A DNA stretch of 64,000 nucleotides from Quatrionicoccus australiensis (GCF_020510525.1 NZ_CP075188.1:558001-622000); one strand, 5' to 3'; counted from the first letter of the stretch, positions 11,055-21,505 are shown. Notes: generated by a model not told the origin, from the sequence alone. Numbers and translations are program-made.

Positions 11055-11100
11055 AACCTTCCCGATCTGGTCGCGGACCGGGAAAAACTGGAGTATCACC

Positions 11101-11703
11101 ATGTCTTTTGAACTGATCGCGCAAGCGCGTACGCTGCAGGGAACGAGTGCGAGCCGCCGCCTGCGTCGTGCATCCAAGGTCCCGGGTATTGTTTACGGTG
11201 GCAACATTGCCGCCCAGGCCATCGAAGTTGACCACAATGACCTGCTGCTGAAGCTGAAGAAGGAAGCTTTCCATTCTTCGATCATCAGCCTCGTCGTCGA
11301 TGGCAAGAAAGAAGCCGTCCTGCTGCGCGATTACCAGGTGCACGCCTACAAGCCGCTGGTTCACCACATCGACTTCCAGCGCGTTGACGCCGAGCACGAG
11401 CTGCACATCAAGGTGCCGCTCCACTTCATCAACGAAGAAGTTGCCCCGGGCGTCAAGCTCAATGGCGGCCTGGTCAACCACGTCATCACCGAAGTGGATG
11501 TCCACTGCCTGGCCAAGGATCTGCCGGAATTCGTCGAAGTCGACCTGTCCGCACTGAAGATCGGCGACAGCATTCACCTGTCCCAGCTCAATCTGCCGGC
11601 CGGCGTCAAGCTGGTTGCCCACGCTACTGACGACGTCGTCGTCGGCGTCGTCGGCAAGGGCGGTTCTTCCGAAGCTGCTGAAGGCGAAGCTGCTGCCGAG
11701 TAA
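11101..11703 (+). CDS. rplY: 50S ribosomal protein L25 / general stress protein Ctc
   Basis: A 200-residue, two-domain (long-form) L25 that binds 5S rRNA. The N-terminal L25 domain (residues 1-95) has the conserved [17 protein letters not shown] and a HHIDFQRV strand. The C-terminal TL5/Ctc domain (about 96-190) is followed by an Ala/Glu-rich acidic tail. It lies between the prs and pth genes, the usual betaproteobacterial setting. A GGAG-type ribosome site precedes the ATG. Confidence 0.96.
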   Translation: MSFELIAQARTLQGTSASRRLRRASKVPGIVYGGNIAAQAIEVDHNDLLLKLKKEAFHSSIISLVVDGKKEAVLLRDYQVHAYKPLVHHIDFQRVDAEHELHIKVPLHFINEEVAPGVKLNGGLVNHVITEVDVHCLAKDLPEFVEVDLSALKIGDSIHLSQLNLPAGVKLVAHATDDVVVGVVGKGGSSEAAEGEAAAE

Positions 11704-11725
11704 TTTCGGACAGCTGCTCGTTACG

Positions 11726-11759
11726 GCCGCCGCTGGCAATTTGCCGCCGGCGGCTTTTT
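11726..11759 (+). terminator. Intrinsic terminator of rplY
   Basis: The stem GCCGCCG / CGGCGGC extends inward with TGGCA / TGCCG pairs and is followed by T5. It lies 22 bp after the rplY stop and just before pth. Confidence 0.8.
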
Positions 11760-11772
11760 CGCGCTTGTCGCC

Positions 11773-12351
11773 ATGAATCCTCCCCGCCTCATCGTCGGTC
11801 TCGGCAATCCCGGACCGGAATACGAAGCCACCCGGCACAATGCCGGCTTCTGGTTTGTCGACCAGCTCGCCGACAAGCTGAAGGTGACGCTCGCCCCGCA
11901 GGCCAAGTTCTTCGGCAAGGCCGGGCGCAGCGGCGAAACCTGGCTGCTGCAGCCGACCACCTTCATGAACCGTTCCGGTCAGGCGGTCGCGGCGCTGGCC
12001 AATTTCTACAAGATTCCCGCCAGCGAGATTCTCGTCATTCACGACGAACTCGACCTGCCACCGGGCGGTATCCGCTTGAAGCAGGGTGGCGGCAACGGTG
12101 GCCACAACGGTCTCAAGGACATCCAGGCCAAGCTCGGTACGCCGGACTTCTGGCGCCTGCGCCTCGGCGTCGGCCATCCGCGCACGCTCGGACTGGCCCA
12201 GCAGGTGGTGGACTTCGTGCTGCACCAGCCGCGCAAGGAAGAACTGCCGGAAATCGAACACGCCCTGGCCCGCTGCCTGCTGGCCTGGCCCAAACTTGCG
12301 GCCGGTGATTTTGCCGGCGCCCAACAACAGTTGCACGGCAAAGCCGTCTAA
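11773..12351 (+). CDS. pth: Peptidyl-tRNA hydrolase
   Basis: A 192-residue enzyme that recycles peptidyl-tRNA released from stalled ribosomes. Catalytic and binding motifs are intact: GLGNPGPEY (Asn), RHNAGF (His22), FMNRSG and [11 protein letters not shown] (Asp). The [12 protein letters not shown] segment is conserved. It is followed 10 bp later by ychF, a frequent partner gene. Confidence 0.97.
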   Translation: MNPPRLIVGLGNPGPEYEATRHNAGFWFVDQLADKLKVTLAPQAKFFGKAGRSGETWLLQPTTFMNRSGQAVAALANFYKIPASEILVIHDELDLPPGGIRLKQGGGNGGHNGLKDIQAKLGTPDFWRLRLGVGHPRTLGLAQQVVDFVLHQPRKEELPEIEHALARCLLAWPKLAAGDFAGAQQQLHGKAV

Positions 12352-12361
12352 GGAAATATCC

Positions 12362-13453
<1,092 letters not shown>

Positions 13454-13477
13454 CGCAGTAGCCAGGAGGGCGGCGCG

Positions 13478-15259
13478 ATGCAAGCGGATCGACCGGGGGC
13501 GGCTGCCCCCTTGTCTGACGAGGTCGGTCCCGCCCTCAGTGGCGAGGTTCTGCAACGTGTTTTCCTGCAGAGCCACGAGGCGGTTCTGGTGTGTGACGCT
13601 GCCAATCGCATCGTTGCCGCCAATCCTGCCTTCGTCAGGCTGACCGGTTACACGCTGGCCGAAGTGGCCGGGCAGGACCCGAAGTTTCTGGCCTCCGGGC
13701 GGACCGATCCGCTGGTCTATGAGTCGATGTGGCAGGCGCTGCAGGAAACGGGTTTCTGGCAGGGCGAAATCTGGGACCGGCGCAAGGACGGCAGTGTCTT
13801 TCCCAAATGGGTCAGCATTTCGGCCCTGCGCGATGCTGCCGGTGCCATCCTCAACTACGTTGCCAGCTTCACCGATGTCAGCGAAAGCCGCGAAGCGGCC
13901 GACCGCCTGGTCCATCTCGCCTATCACGATCCGCTGACCCACCTGCCCAATCGCCTGGCTTTCGAGTCGCAACTCGAGCTGGCGCTGCGCACCTGCGAGC
14001 GCGACAACAGCCAGATCGCGCTGATGCTGATCGACCTCGATCGCTTCAAGAACATCAACGACACGCTCGGTCACCACGTTGGCGACGGCTTGCTCCGGCA
14101 GGTCGCGTTGCGCCTGCGCGAAAGCGTGCGGGCCAGCGACATCGTCGCCCGCCTGGGGGGTGACGAATTTACCGTCGTGCTGCCCGACATCGATTCGGCG
14201 CTGACCGCAGCCAGCGTGGCCGGCAAGCTGCAGCGCGCCCTGGCCGGCAGTTACCAGGTCGGCGAGCACACCTTGTACGCGACACCGAGTATCGGCATCA
14301 GTGTGTTTCCGAGCGATGGCCGCGACGGCGAGACCATGCTGCGCAATGCCGATACGGCGATGTACCACGCCAAGAATGCCGGGCGCGACAACTACCAGTT
14401 CTACGCGGCGCGCATGAACGAGGCGGCGGGTGAGCGCCTGCAGATGGAAAATGCACTGCGTCATGCCGTTTCCAGCATCACGCCGACCTCAAGCCAGTTT
14501 TCGCTGCACTTCCAGCCGCAGATGCACATCGAGTCCGGGCGCATTGTCGGTCTCGAGGCGCTGGCGCGCTGGAATCATCCAACGCTGGGGCAGGTGCCGC
14601 CGACCCGCTTCATCGCCATTGCCGAAGAAACCGGCCTGATCCTGCCGCTCGGCGACTGGGTTTTCTGGGAAAGTTGCCGTCATGTCAGTGCCTTGCGCAA
14701 GGCGGGCATCGCCGACATTCGCGTCGCGATCAACATCTCGGCGCAGCAGTTGCGCCATGAGAACCTGCCCTTCGTCGTGCGCGGTGCGCTCGCTTGCTAC
14801 GACCTGCAGCCGTCCGATATCGAGCTGGAGATCACCGAGAGCACGGCGATGCAGAATCCGGAAGTGACGCTGGAAATTCTCAACCAGTTTTCCGACATGG
14901 GCATCGTGCTTGCCATCGACGACTTTGGTACCGGCTACTCGTCACTCGCCTATCTCAAGCATCTGCCGATTCACCGCTTGAAGCTCGACCGCTCCTTCGT
15001 CAAGGACATCGAGACCGATATCAACGACAAGGCGATCTGTTCCGCGACCGTGGCGCTCGGCCACAATCTCGGTCTTGAACTGGTTGCCGAAGGCGTCGAG
15101 ACGCTGGAGCAGCGCGACTTTCTTGCCCGGCTGGGTTGCGACGTGCTGCAGGGCTTCCTATACAGCAAGCCGATGCCGGCCGAGCTAGTGGTCGATTACC
15201 TGCGCGGCATGGCCGAGCCGGGTGTCTGTGCGGCCAATGCCGTGCCCAGGCAGGGCTAG
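13478..15259 (+). CDS. PAS-GGDEF-EAL cyclic-di-GMP signalling protein
   Basis: A 593-residue cytosolic protein with a strong AGGAGG ribosome site. Domains in order are: PAS (about 25-140, with ANPAFVRLTGYTLAEV and a PAC-like end), GGDEF (about 150-310, RLGGDEFTV intact), and EAL (about 330-580, GLEALARWNHP, DDFGTGYSSLAYL and LVAEGVET intact). Both catalytic motifs are canonical, so it may make and degrade c-di-GMP or be a phosphodiesterase regulated through the GGDEF domain. The ligand of the PAS domain is unknown. Its stop overlaps the stop of the convergent gene. Confidence 0.93.
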   Translation: MQADRPGAAAPLSDEVGPALSGEVLQRVFLQSHEAVLVCDAANRIVAANPAFVRLTGYTLAEVAGQDPKFLASGRTDPLVYESMWQALQETGFWQGEIWDRRKDGSVFPKWVSISALRDAAGAILNYVASFTDVSESREAADRLVHLAYHDPLTHLPNRLAFESQLELALRTCERDNSQIALMLIDLDRFKNINDTLGHHVGDGLLRQVALRLRESVRASDIVARLGGDEFTVVLPDIDSALTAASVAGKLQRALAGSYQVGEHTLYATPSIGISVFPSDGRDGETMLRNADTAMYHAKNAGRDNYQFYAARMNEAAGERLQMENALRHAVSSITPTSSQFSLHFQPQMHIESGRIVGLEALARWNHPTLGQVPPTRFIAIAEETGLILPLGDWVFWESCRHVSALRKAGIADIRVAINISAQQLRHENLPFVVRGALACYDLQPSDIELEITESTAMQNPEVTLEILNQFSDMGIVLAIDDFGTGYSSLAYLKHLPIHRLKLDRSFVKDIETDINDKAICSATVALGHNLGLELVAEGVETLEQRDFLARLGCDVLQGFLYSKPMPAELVVDYLRGMAEPGVCAANAVPRQG

Positions 15260-16755
15260 CGGATCACCTTGCGCCACTCGGCTTCGAAGTAGCGCACCAG
15301 CACCTGGTTGTTCAGGCGGTTCACCTCGGCCGGCAGGCGTTCCATGTCGGCCGGGAAGGTGAACAGGGCGGGCTGCGTTTCCGGCGTCAAAAAGCGGGTT
15401 TTTTGCCGGTCGACCGGTGCGGGAACGAATTCCTGGCGACCGGCGATGATGAAGCCCCATTCCCCGAAGGACGGCACCAGCGCGTGGTAGGGCGCCGTCT
15501 TCAGGCCGACATCCTCAAGTGTCGCGACCACGCACCAGAAGGATTGTCGCGCATAGAGCGGCGACGTCGACTGGACGACGAGCAGGCCGTTGGCTGACAG
15601 GCGCTTTTCCAGCAGGCGGTAGAAGGCGGCGGTGTACAGCTTGCCGATGGCGAAATTGCTCGGGTCGGGAAAGTCGACGACGATGAAGTCGAAATAGTCG
15701 TGGCTGTTTTCCAGCCATTGCAGCGCATCGGCATTGATTACCTCGACGCGCGGCGACTTCAGCGCGTTTTCGTTGAGCGCGGTCAGCGCCGGTGCGGTCG
15801 AGAAAAGATGGGTCATGGCCGGATCGAGATCGACCAGGGTGACTTTCTCGATCGCCGGATATTTCAGGATTTCGCGCACCGCCAGGCCGTCGCCGCCGCC
15901 CAGCACGAGCACGCGACGCGCCGCCGGCAGGCTGGCCAGGCCGGGATGGACGAGGGCCTCGTGGTAGCGGTATTCGTCGTGCGACGAGAATTGCAGGTTG
16001 TTGTTGAGGAAGAGACGCAGGTCGTCGTGCCAGCGGGTGACGACGATGCGCTGGTAGGGCGTGGTTTCGGTGTGGATGATGTCGTCGGCGTAGAGATGGG
16101 CCTCCGCCATTGAAGTCAGCTGGCCGGCGCCGGCAAAACCGGCGACGAGCAGGGCGAACACGCTCCACGATTGCAATGCCAGCCAGCGTCGCGCCGGCAG
16201 CTGGGCGCGGAAGAGGTGCAGCGCCCAGAGCGCAACGCCAACATTGAGCAGGCCGAAGAGCAGGCCGGTGCGGACCATGCCGAGATGCGGCGCGAGGACC
16301 AGCGGAAACAGGATGGAGACCACCAGCGCGCCGAGATAGTCGAAAGTGAGCACTTGCGACACGAGATCCTTGAAGTCGAGATCGCGCTTCAAGATGCGCA
16401 TGACGAGCGGGATTTCCAGACCGACCAGGACGCCGACGCCGAATACGGCGAGATAGAGCAGCAGCTTGAACGGCCCGGTCAGCCACGTGAACACGAGAAA
16501 CAGGCCGATTGCCGAAAAGCCGCCGAGCAGGCCGACCAGCAGCTCGATCTGGATGAAGCGGCCGATCAGGTCGCGCGTGATGTATTTCGACAGCCAGGAG
16601 CCGGCGCCCATCGCGAACAGGTAGGTGCCGATCACCGTCGAGAACTGCATTACCGAATCGCCGAGCAGGTAGGACGCCAAGGCGCCGGCGATCAGCTCGT
16701 AGGCCAGGCCGCAGGAGGCGATGACGAAAACCGAGAAGAGCAGGGCGTGGCGCAT
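15256..16755 (-). CDS. Membrane-anchored spermidine-synthase-like protein
   Basis: A 499-residue protein. The first ~200 residues form about six or seven hydrophobic segments beginning MRHALLFSVFVIASCGLAYELIAGALASYLLG. The C-terminal half is a spermidine synthase-type fold with VLVLGGGDGLAVREILKYP, the acidic VTLVDLDPAM and the VDFPDPSNFAIGKLYTAAFY motif, where classical enzymes have D-x-T-D-P. Known fused members are annotated as polyamine aminopropyltransferases, but their activity is poorly tested. It is not next to a SAM-decarboxylase gene. The start is ATG 16755. Confidence 0.82.
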   Translation of the reverse strand: MRHALLFSVFVIASCGLAYELIAGALASYLLGDSVMQFSTVIGTYLFAMGAGSWLSKYITRDLIGRFIQIELLVGLLGGFSAIGLFLVFTWLTGPFKLLLYLAVFGVGVLVGLEIPLVMRILKRDLDFKDLVSQVLTFDYLGALVVSILFPLVLAPHLGMVRTGLLFGLLNVGVALWALHLFRAQLPARRWLALQSWSVFALLVAGFAGAGQLTSMAEAHLYADDIIHTETTPYQRIVVTRWHDDLRLFLNNNLQFSSHDEYRYHEALVHPGLASLPAARRVLVLGGGDGLAVREILKYPAIEKVTLVDLDPAMTHLFSTAPALTALNENALKSPRVEVINADALQWLENSHDYFDFIVVDFPDPSNFAIGKLYTAAFYRLLEKRLSANGLLVVQSTSPLYARQSFWCVVATLEDVGLKTAPYHALVPSFGEWGFIIAGRQEFVPAPVDRQKTRFLTPETQPALFTFPADMERLPAEVNRLNNQVLVRYFEAEWRKVIR

Positions 16756-16896
16756 GGACGATGACGAAGGGATGGCTCGGGCCGATATTGTGCCCCGAAT
16801 CGGGAACGCCGCCGCCGGCTTTCGGTCAGAAACAGCATCAGCACCAAGCTCTGCGTCGGAGCTTTTCCGGATTTTGCCCTTTTGCGAGCGTCGACC

Positions 16897-17466
16897 GTGT
16901 CCATCAGACTTTTCCTGGTTTCCCTGCTTGCCGCTCTGTCCATGCCCTCGCTGGCGGCCGAGTACGTGATCGATTCGACCCACACCTACGCCAGTTTTGA
17001 AATCGACCACATGGGTTTTTCCACCCAGCGCGGGCGTTTCAACCGGACCTCCGGCAAGGTCAGCTTCGACGAAGCGGCGGCGGGCGGCAGTATCGACATC
17101 CGCATCGAGGCGGCGTCGCTCGATACCGGCTTCGCGCTGCGCGATGACGTGCTGCGCGGCGAGCAATGGTTCAATGCGGCGAGCTTTCCCGATGTGCTGT
17201 TCCGCAGCCAGCGCTTTGTCTTTGACGGTGCGCGCCCGGTCGCGGTCGAGGGCACGCTGATGCTGCTCGGCGAAATCCGGCCGCTGCGTCTGGAAATCAG
17301 CCGCTTCAAGTGCGGCTTCAATCTGCTGTTGCGCCAGCGCGGTTGCGGCGCCGACGCGCAGGGCGTGCTGCGCCGCTCCGATTTCGGCATGAATACGGGC
17401 CTGCCTTTCATCGGCGACGAAGTGCGTCTGCGCATCCAGGTCGAGGCCTACCAGAGCGGCAGCTGA
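16897..17466 (+). CDS. YceI-family periplasmic lipocalin-like protein
   Basis: A 189-residue protein when started at GTG 16897, which gives a clean signal peptide (MSIRLFLVSLLAALSMPSLAAE). TTG 16882 would add five residues. The mature part has the YceI pattern YVIDSTHTYASFEIDHMGFSTQRGRFNRTSG and GFALRDDVLRGEQWFNAASFPDVLF. YceI proteins bind isoprenoid-type lipids; a ligand here is not known. It includes two cysteines (FKCGF, RGCGAD), and the latter region resembles YceI members with a C-terminal disulfide. Confidence 0.9.
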   Translation: MSIRLFLVSLLAALSMPSLAAEYVIDSTHTYASFEIDHMGFSTQRGRFNRTSGKVSFDEAAAGGSIDIRIEAASLDTGFALRDDVLRGEQWFNAASFPDVLFRSQRFVFDGARPVAVEGTLMLLGEIRPLRLEISRFKCGFNLLLRQRGCGADAQGVLRRSDFGMNTGLPFIGDEVRLRIQVEAYQSGS

Positions 17467-17470
17467 TTCG

Positions 17471-17500
17471 CGGTTTTTGCCTGTTTTTGCCGGTCGACCG
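17471..17500 (-). repeat. Intergenic copy of the GGTCGAC / A-tract motif
   Basis: Read on the minus strand the order is CGGTCGACCGGC, A5, CAGGC, A5, CCG. It lies between yceI and ribBA. Close relatives occur at the end of cysA (26062) and inside the spermidine-synthase-like gene (15384-15418). Confidence 0.5.
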
Positions 17501-17607
17501 GTGGCAACGGGCAGATACCGGAATGCTCGGGCGCCTTACTAAAGTCATGTGCTATCAGCCTGTTTCTGCGAAAATAGCACCCCCCCATTTGCTGTATCCG
17601 GAAACCC

Positions 17608-18717
17608 ATGTCCCCGTTGCCTGCCATTGCCAATACCGCCGAAATCGTTGCCGAGCTCAAGGCCGGCCGCATGGTCATCCTGGTTGATGAAGAAGATCGT
17701 GAAAACGAGGGCGACCTCGTCATGGCCGCCGAGCACATCACGCCGGAAGCGATCAATTTCATGGCCAAGTTCGGCCGCGGCCTGATCTGCCTGACCCTGA
17801 CCGAAGCACATTGCAAGAAGCTCGGCCTGGTCCAGATGGCGCGCAACAACAAGACCCAGTACGGCACCGCCTTCACCGTTTCGATCGAAGCCGCCGAAGG
17901 CGTCACCACCGGCATTTCCGCGGCCGACCGCTCGCACACCATCCGCACCGCCGTGGCCCGCAACGTGGTCGCCGACGACATCGTGCAGCCTGGTCACGTC
18001 TTCCCGATCACTGCCCGCGAAGGCGGCGTGCTGGTCCGCGCCGGGCATACCGAAGCCGGTTGCGACCTCGCCGGCATGGCCGGCCTGCAGCCGTCCTCGG
18101 TGATCTGCGAGATCATGAACGACGACGGCACGATGGCCCGCCTGCCGGAATTGATCGAGTTCGCCAGGGAGCACGGCCTGAAGATCGGCACCATCGCCGA
18201 CCTGATCCACTACCGTGCCGCTTCCGAAACCCTGGTCGAGCGCGTCACCAGCAAGCCGGTGCAGACCGCCCACGGCGAATTCACGCTGCACGCCTACGTC
18301 GACCGCGCCAGCGGCGCCACTCACCTGGCCCTGGTCAGGGGCGAGATCCCGGCCGGCGGCGAGACCCTGGTCCGCGTCCATGAGCCGCTTTCGGTGCTCG
18401 ACTTCCTCGATCCGTCGAGCAAGCAGCAGTCCTTCTCGATCGATCAGGCGCAAGCTGCGCTGGCCAAGAATGGCCACGGCGTCATCGTCCTGCTGCACCG
18501 GCCGGAAGACAGCGAGGCGCTGCTCACCCGCCTGACCGGCAAGACGCCGCAGGCGCCCGCCAAGTGGGATCCGCGTACTTACGGCATTGGCGCACAGATC
18601 CTGCGCGATGTCGGCGTCACCAAGATGCGCCTGCTTTCCAGCCCGCGCAAAATGCCTTCCATGACCGGCTTCCAGCTTGAAGTTACCGGTTTCGTCACCT
18701 CACCTGCGGAGCTCTAA
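17608..18717 (+). CDS. ribBA: RibBA: DHBP synthase with degenerate GTP cyclohydrolase II domain
   Basis: A 369-residue riboflavin pathway protein. Residues 1-205 form a complete 3,4-dihydroxy-2-butanone-4-phosphate synthase domain (DEEDRENEGDLVMAAEHIT; RAGHTEAGCDLAGMAG). Residues 206-369 have the RibA fold but lack the zinc-binding C-x2-G-x-C-x-C motif of GTP cyclohydrolase II. The equivalent place reads VRVHEPLSVLDFLDP. Only RibB activity is expected, so a separate ribA should exist elsewhere. It is followed 3 bp later by ribH. Confidence 0.94.
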   Translation: MSPLPAIANTAEIVAELKAGRMVILVDEEDRENEGDLVMAAEHITPEAINFMAKFGRGLICLTLTEAHCKKLGLVQMARNNKTQYGTAFTVSIEAAEGVTTGISAADRSHTIRTAVARNVVADDIVQPGHVFPITAREGGVLVRAGHTEAGCDLAGMAGLQPSSVICEIMNDDGTMARLPELIEFAREHGLKIGTIADLIHYRAASETLVERVTSKPVQTAHGEFTLHAYVDRASGATHLALVRGEIPAGGETLVRVHEPLSVLDFLDPSSKQQSFSIDQAQAALAKNGHGVIVLLHRPEDSEALLTRLTGKTPQAPAKWDPRTYGIGAQILRDVGVTKMRLLSSPRKMPSMTGFQLEVTGFVTSPAEL

Positions 18718-18720
18718 ACC

Positions 18721-19194
18721 ATGGCCCGGTTCGACAATATCTACGAGTACGACAACAATCTGGACGGCGCCGGCCTCAAGGTTGGCATCGTGATGTCCCG
18801 TTTCAACCTGCCGGTCTGCGAAGGCCTGCTCTCGTCCTGCGTCAACGAGCTGAAGCGGCTCGGCGTCGCCGATGCCGACATGGCGATCGCCAACGTGCCG
18901 GGCGCGCTGGAAATCCCGCTCGTCCTGCAAAGCATGGCGCAGAGCGGTTGTTTCGATGCGCTGGTGGCGCTCGGCGCGGTCATTCGCGGCGACACCTACC
19001 ACTTCGAAGTGGTTTCCAATGACGCCTGCCGCGCCATCATGGAAGTCCAGCTCGATACCGGCGTGCCGATCGCCAACGGCATCCTGACCTGCGATACCGA
19101 CGAGCAGGCCGAAGTCCGCATGCAACCCAAGGGCGCCGATTGCGCCCAGGCCGCCGTCGAGATGGCCAATCTTCAGAAGGCACTTTTCGAATGA
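18721..19194 (+). CDS. ribH: 6,7-dimethyl-8-ribityllumazine synthase
   Basis: A 157-residue enzyme that condenses 5-amino-6-ribitylaminouracil with the RibB product. The VGIVMSRFN start, the [12 protein letters not shown] segment and the [16 protein letters not shown] motif with its catalytic His are intact. It lies in a tight ribBA-ribH-nusB operon, and its stop overlaps the nusB start (ATGA). Confidence 0.97.
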   Translation: MARFDNIYEYDNNLDGAGLKVGIVMSRFNLPVCEGLLSSCVNELKRLGVADADMAIANVPGALEIPLVLQSMAQSGCFDALVALGAVIRGDTYHFEVVSNDACRAIMEVQLDTGVPIANGILTCDTDEQAEVRMQPKGADCAQAAVEMANLQKALFE

Positions 19195-19679
19195 CCACTT
19201 TCCTCAGCGACAGCGAACATCCCCACGACGTCAAGGCGCCGCCCAAGTCGGCCCGCCGCCGTTCCCGCGAATTCGTCCTGCAGGGCCTCTACCAGTGGCG
19301 CGTCGGCGGTGCCGACGAGGCCGCCATCGAAGCCTACGCCCCGGAGCTGGAAGGCTTCGCCAAGGCCGACCGCGAATTCTTCGTCGGCACGCTGCGCGGC
19401 GTCATCGCCCAGCGCGAGGCGCTGGTGTCGCAGATCACCGCCCACCTCGACCGGCCGTTCAGCGAACTGTCGCCGATCGAAGCCTGCGTGCTGATGCTCG
19501 GCTGCTTCGAGATGCTGCATCATCCGGAAACGCCGTACCGCGTCATCATCAATGAGGCGATCGAGCTGGCCAAGGCCTTCGGCGGCACCGACGGCCACAA
19601 GTACGTCAATGGCGTGCTCGACAAGGTCGCCCTCGGCGCCCGTGCCGAAGAAGTCGCCGCCAAGAAGAAGGCCAGCTGA
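19191..19679 (+). CDS. nusB: Transcription antitermination factor NusB
   Basis: A 162-residue all-helical protein that, with NusE, supports rRNA antitermination. ATG 19191 is chosen because it overlaps the ribH stop; an upstream in-frame extension is inside ribH. Family residues include [19 protein letters not shown], the [16 protein letters not shown] segment and the [26 protein letters not shown] end. The ribH-nusB-thiL order is widely conserved. Confidence 0.96.
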   Translation: MTTFLSDSEHPHDVKAPPKSARRRSREFVLQGLYQWRVGGADEAAIEAYAPELEGFAKADREFFVGTLRGVIAQREALVSQITAHLDRPFSELSPIEACVLMLGCFEMLHHPETPYRVIINEAIELAKAFGGTDGHKYVNGVLDKVALGARAEEVAAKKKAS

Positions 19680-19683
19680 AACG

Positions 19684-20652
19684 ATGGCCGGTGAGTTCGC
19701 GCTGATCGACCGCTACTTCGCCCGGCCGACGCCCTCGGCCGTGCTTGGTCCCGGCGATGATTGCGCGCTGCTGCAGCCGTCGCCCGGCATGCAGCTCGCG
19801 GTGACCACCGACATGCTGGTCGCCGACACGCATTTTCTGCCCGATACCGATCCGAAGAACCTCGGCTGGAAGGCGCTTGCCGTCAATTTGTCTGACCTCG
19901 CCGCGATGGGGGCCAAGCCGCGCTGGGTGACCCTGGCCGGTGCGCTGCCGGCGGTCGACGAGGCGTGGATAGGCAAATTCGCCGAAGGCTTTTTTGCCTG
20001 CGCCAGTGAATACGGCGTCGATGTGGTCGGTGGCGATACCACCAGGGGGCCGCTCAACCTGTGCGTCACCGCCATGGGCGAAGTTGCCCCCGGCCAGGCG
20101 CTGCGCCGTGATGGCGCGCAGCCCGGTGACCAGATCTGGGTTTCCGGCCGGCCTGGCCTGGCCAGTCTCGGCCTCGCCCTGCTCCAGGGCCGCATCGAAC
20201 TGCCCGAACCCTGGCCGCGCCTGTGCATCGGCGCGCTGGAAAAGCCGCGGCCGCGCGTTGCACTCGGCCTGGCGCTGCGCGGCGTGGCGAGCGCGGCGAT
20301 CGATGTCTCGGACGGCCTGCTCGCCGATCTCGCGCACATTGCCGAACGTTCCGGCTGCGCTGCCAACGTCAAGCTGGTCCAGTTGCCGCACCTGCCCAAG
20401 GGCGAGAGCTACGATGCGGTGCTGCGCAAAATGGCCCTCGAATGCCAGTTGACCGGTGGCGACGACTACGAACTCTGCTTTACCGCGCCGTTTGCGCAGC
20501 ATCTGGCGCTCGGCCGGATTGCCGCCGAACTCGAATTGCCGCTGTGGTGCATCGGCGAAATGACGGCCGGCCCGGCCGGTACGGTCACCGTCCTTGATCC
20601 GGACGACAAGCCGGTCGAGTTCGACAGCAAGGGTTACGACCACTTTGCCTGA
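19684..20652 (+). CDS. thiL: Thiamine-monophosphate kinase
   Basis: A 322-residue kinase that converts TMP to the cofactor TPP. ATG 19684 follows the nusB stop. Motifs include GEFALIDRYFARP, GPGDDCALL, the metal-binding TTDMLVADTHF, NLSDLAAMGA and GGDTTRGPL. The C-terminal half contains the IDVSDGLLADLAHIAERSG and GGDDYELCFTAP signatures. Confidence 0.96.
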   Translation: MAGEFALIDRYFARPTPSAVLGPGDDCALLQPSPGMQLAVTTDMLVADTHFLPDTDPKNLGWKALAVNLSDLAAMGAKPRWVTLAGALPAVDEAWIGKFAEGFFACASEYGVDVVGGDTTRGPLNLCVTAMGEVAPGQALRRDGAQPGDQIWVSGRPGLASLGLALLQGRIELPEPWPRLCIGALEKPRPRVALGLALRGVASAAIDVSDGLLADLAHIAERSGCAANVKLVQLPHLPKGESYDAVLRKMALECQLTGGDDYELCFTAPFAQHLALGRIAAELELPLWCIGEMTAGPAGTVTVLDPDDKPVEFDSKGYDHFA

Positions 20653-20656
20653 GAGC

Positions 20657-21142
20657 ATGCGACCCGCGCCCAGCCGCAAGTTCCTGCTCGCCAGCCCGGC
20701 CCACTTCCTGGCGCTCGGCTGCGGCAGCGGCCTGGCGCCGAAGGCGCCGGGGACTTTCGGCACCCTGTTCGCCTGGGGCAGCTTCCTGCTCTTTCGCCCG
20801 TATTGCAGCGATGCGCTGCTGCTCGGCCTGTTCGCGGCGGCCTACCTGCTCGGTATCTGGATCATCGACATCACCGGGCGCGCCCTCGGCGACCCCGACC
20901 ATGGCAGCATCGTCTGGGACGAGATCGTGCCCTTCTGGCTGGTGCTCTTGCTGACGCCGGATACCTTCTTCTGGCAACTGGCGGCCTTCATGCTGTTTCG
21001 CTATTTCGACATCACCAAGCCGCAGCCGGCGCGTTATTTCGATACGCACGTCAAGAACGGCTTTGGCGTCATGGCCGACGATCTTGTTGCGGCCGGCTAT
21101 ACATTGCTCGCCCTGGCCCTGGTCAAAATCGCACTTTCCTGA
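20657..21142 (+). CDS. pgpA: Phosphatidylglycerophosphatase A
   Basis: A 161-residue inner-membrane phosphatase of phospholipid synthesis. ATG 20657 sits 4 bp after the thiL stop. The family motif GSGLAPKAPGTFGTL is followed by several hydrophobic helices, the IVWDEIVPFW segment and a final VMADDLVAAGYTLLAL. The thiL-pgpA order is common in proteobacteria. Confidence 0.95.
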   Translation: MRPAPSRKFLLASPAHFLALGCGSGLAPKAPGTFGTLFAWGSFLLFRPYCSDALLLGLFAAAYLLGIWIIDITGRALGDPDHGSIVWDEIVPFWLVLLLTPDTFFWQLAAFMLFRYFDITKPQPARYFDTHVKNGFGVMADDLVAAGYTLLALALVKIALS

Positions 21143-21151
21143 GCGTCGACC
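21121..21151 (-). repeat. GGTCGAC / A-T tract motif at the end of pgpA
   Basis: Read on the minus strand GGTCGACGCTCAGG is followed by AAA, GTGCGA and TTTT. It straddles the pgpA stop and runs into the intergenic gap. Confidence 0.4.
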
Positions 21152-21198
21152 GCCGGGCGGCATAGAATGGCCGTATCCATTTCGTCAGGAGCCCAGCC

Positions 21199-21471
21199 AT
21201 GAGCCACAAGCATGCCCACCTGATGCGCAGCATCTTCCAGGACCCGCCCTCAGCCAATATTCACTGGCGGGAAATCGAATCCCTGCTCAACCACCTCGGT
21301 GCCGAGGTCGAACCGGCGCACGGGCGCTGCAAGGTGACGCTGAACAAGGTCGAGACTTTCCTGCATCCGCCGCATGGCGGCAGCACCTGCAGCCGGACCG
21401 ACATCAAGGCGGTGCGCGAGATGCTGCTGCACGCCGGCATCACGCTGGCGGCTTATGAGAGTGGCAGTTAG
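21199..21471 (+). CDS. HicA-like small protein without HicB partner
   Basis: A 90-residue protein. The pattern IHWREIESLLNHLGAEVE, a variable strand, FLHPPHGG and DIKAVREMLLHAGIT resembles the HicA/YcfA mRNA-interferase fold (helix, strands, terminal helix ending in AGI). The usual Gly-Ser-His catalytic stretch is not obvious. No HicB-like antitoxin gene lies on either side. It may be a domesticated, non-toxic member of the fold. Confidence 0.55.
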   Translation: MSHKHAHLMRSIFQDPPSANIHWREIESLLNHLGAEVEPAHGRCKVTLNKVETFLHPPHGGSTCSRTDIKAVREMLLHAGITLAAYESGS

Positions 21472-21484
21472 TTAGCGGCAAATG

Positions 21485-21505
21485 AAAAGGGCGCCGCAGC
21501 GCCCT
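21485..21505 (-). terminator. Intrinsic terminator of the OmpA-like lipoprotein gene
   Basis: The stem GGGCGC / GCGCCC with a 4-nt loop is followed on the minus strand by TTTTCATTT. It lies about 45 bp past the stop of the minus-strand gene. Confidence 0.7.

Noticed and set aside
17467..17607. A possible FMN riboswitch before ribBA
   Set aside because: The conserved FMN-element boxes are missing, and the gap (141 bp) also contains an unrelated motif copy.
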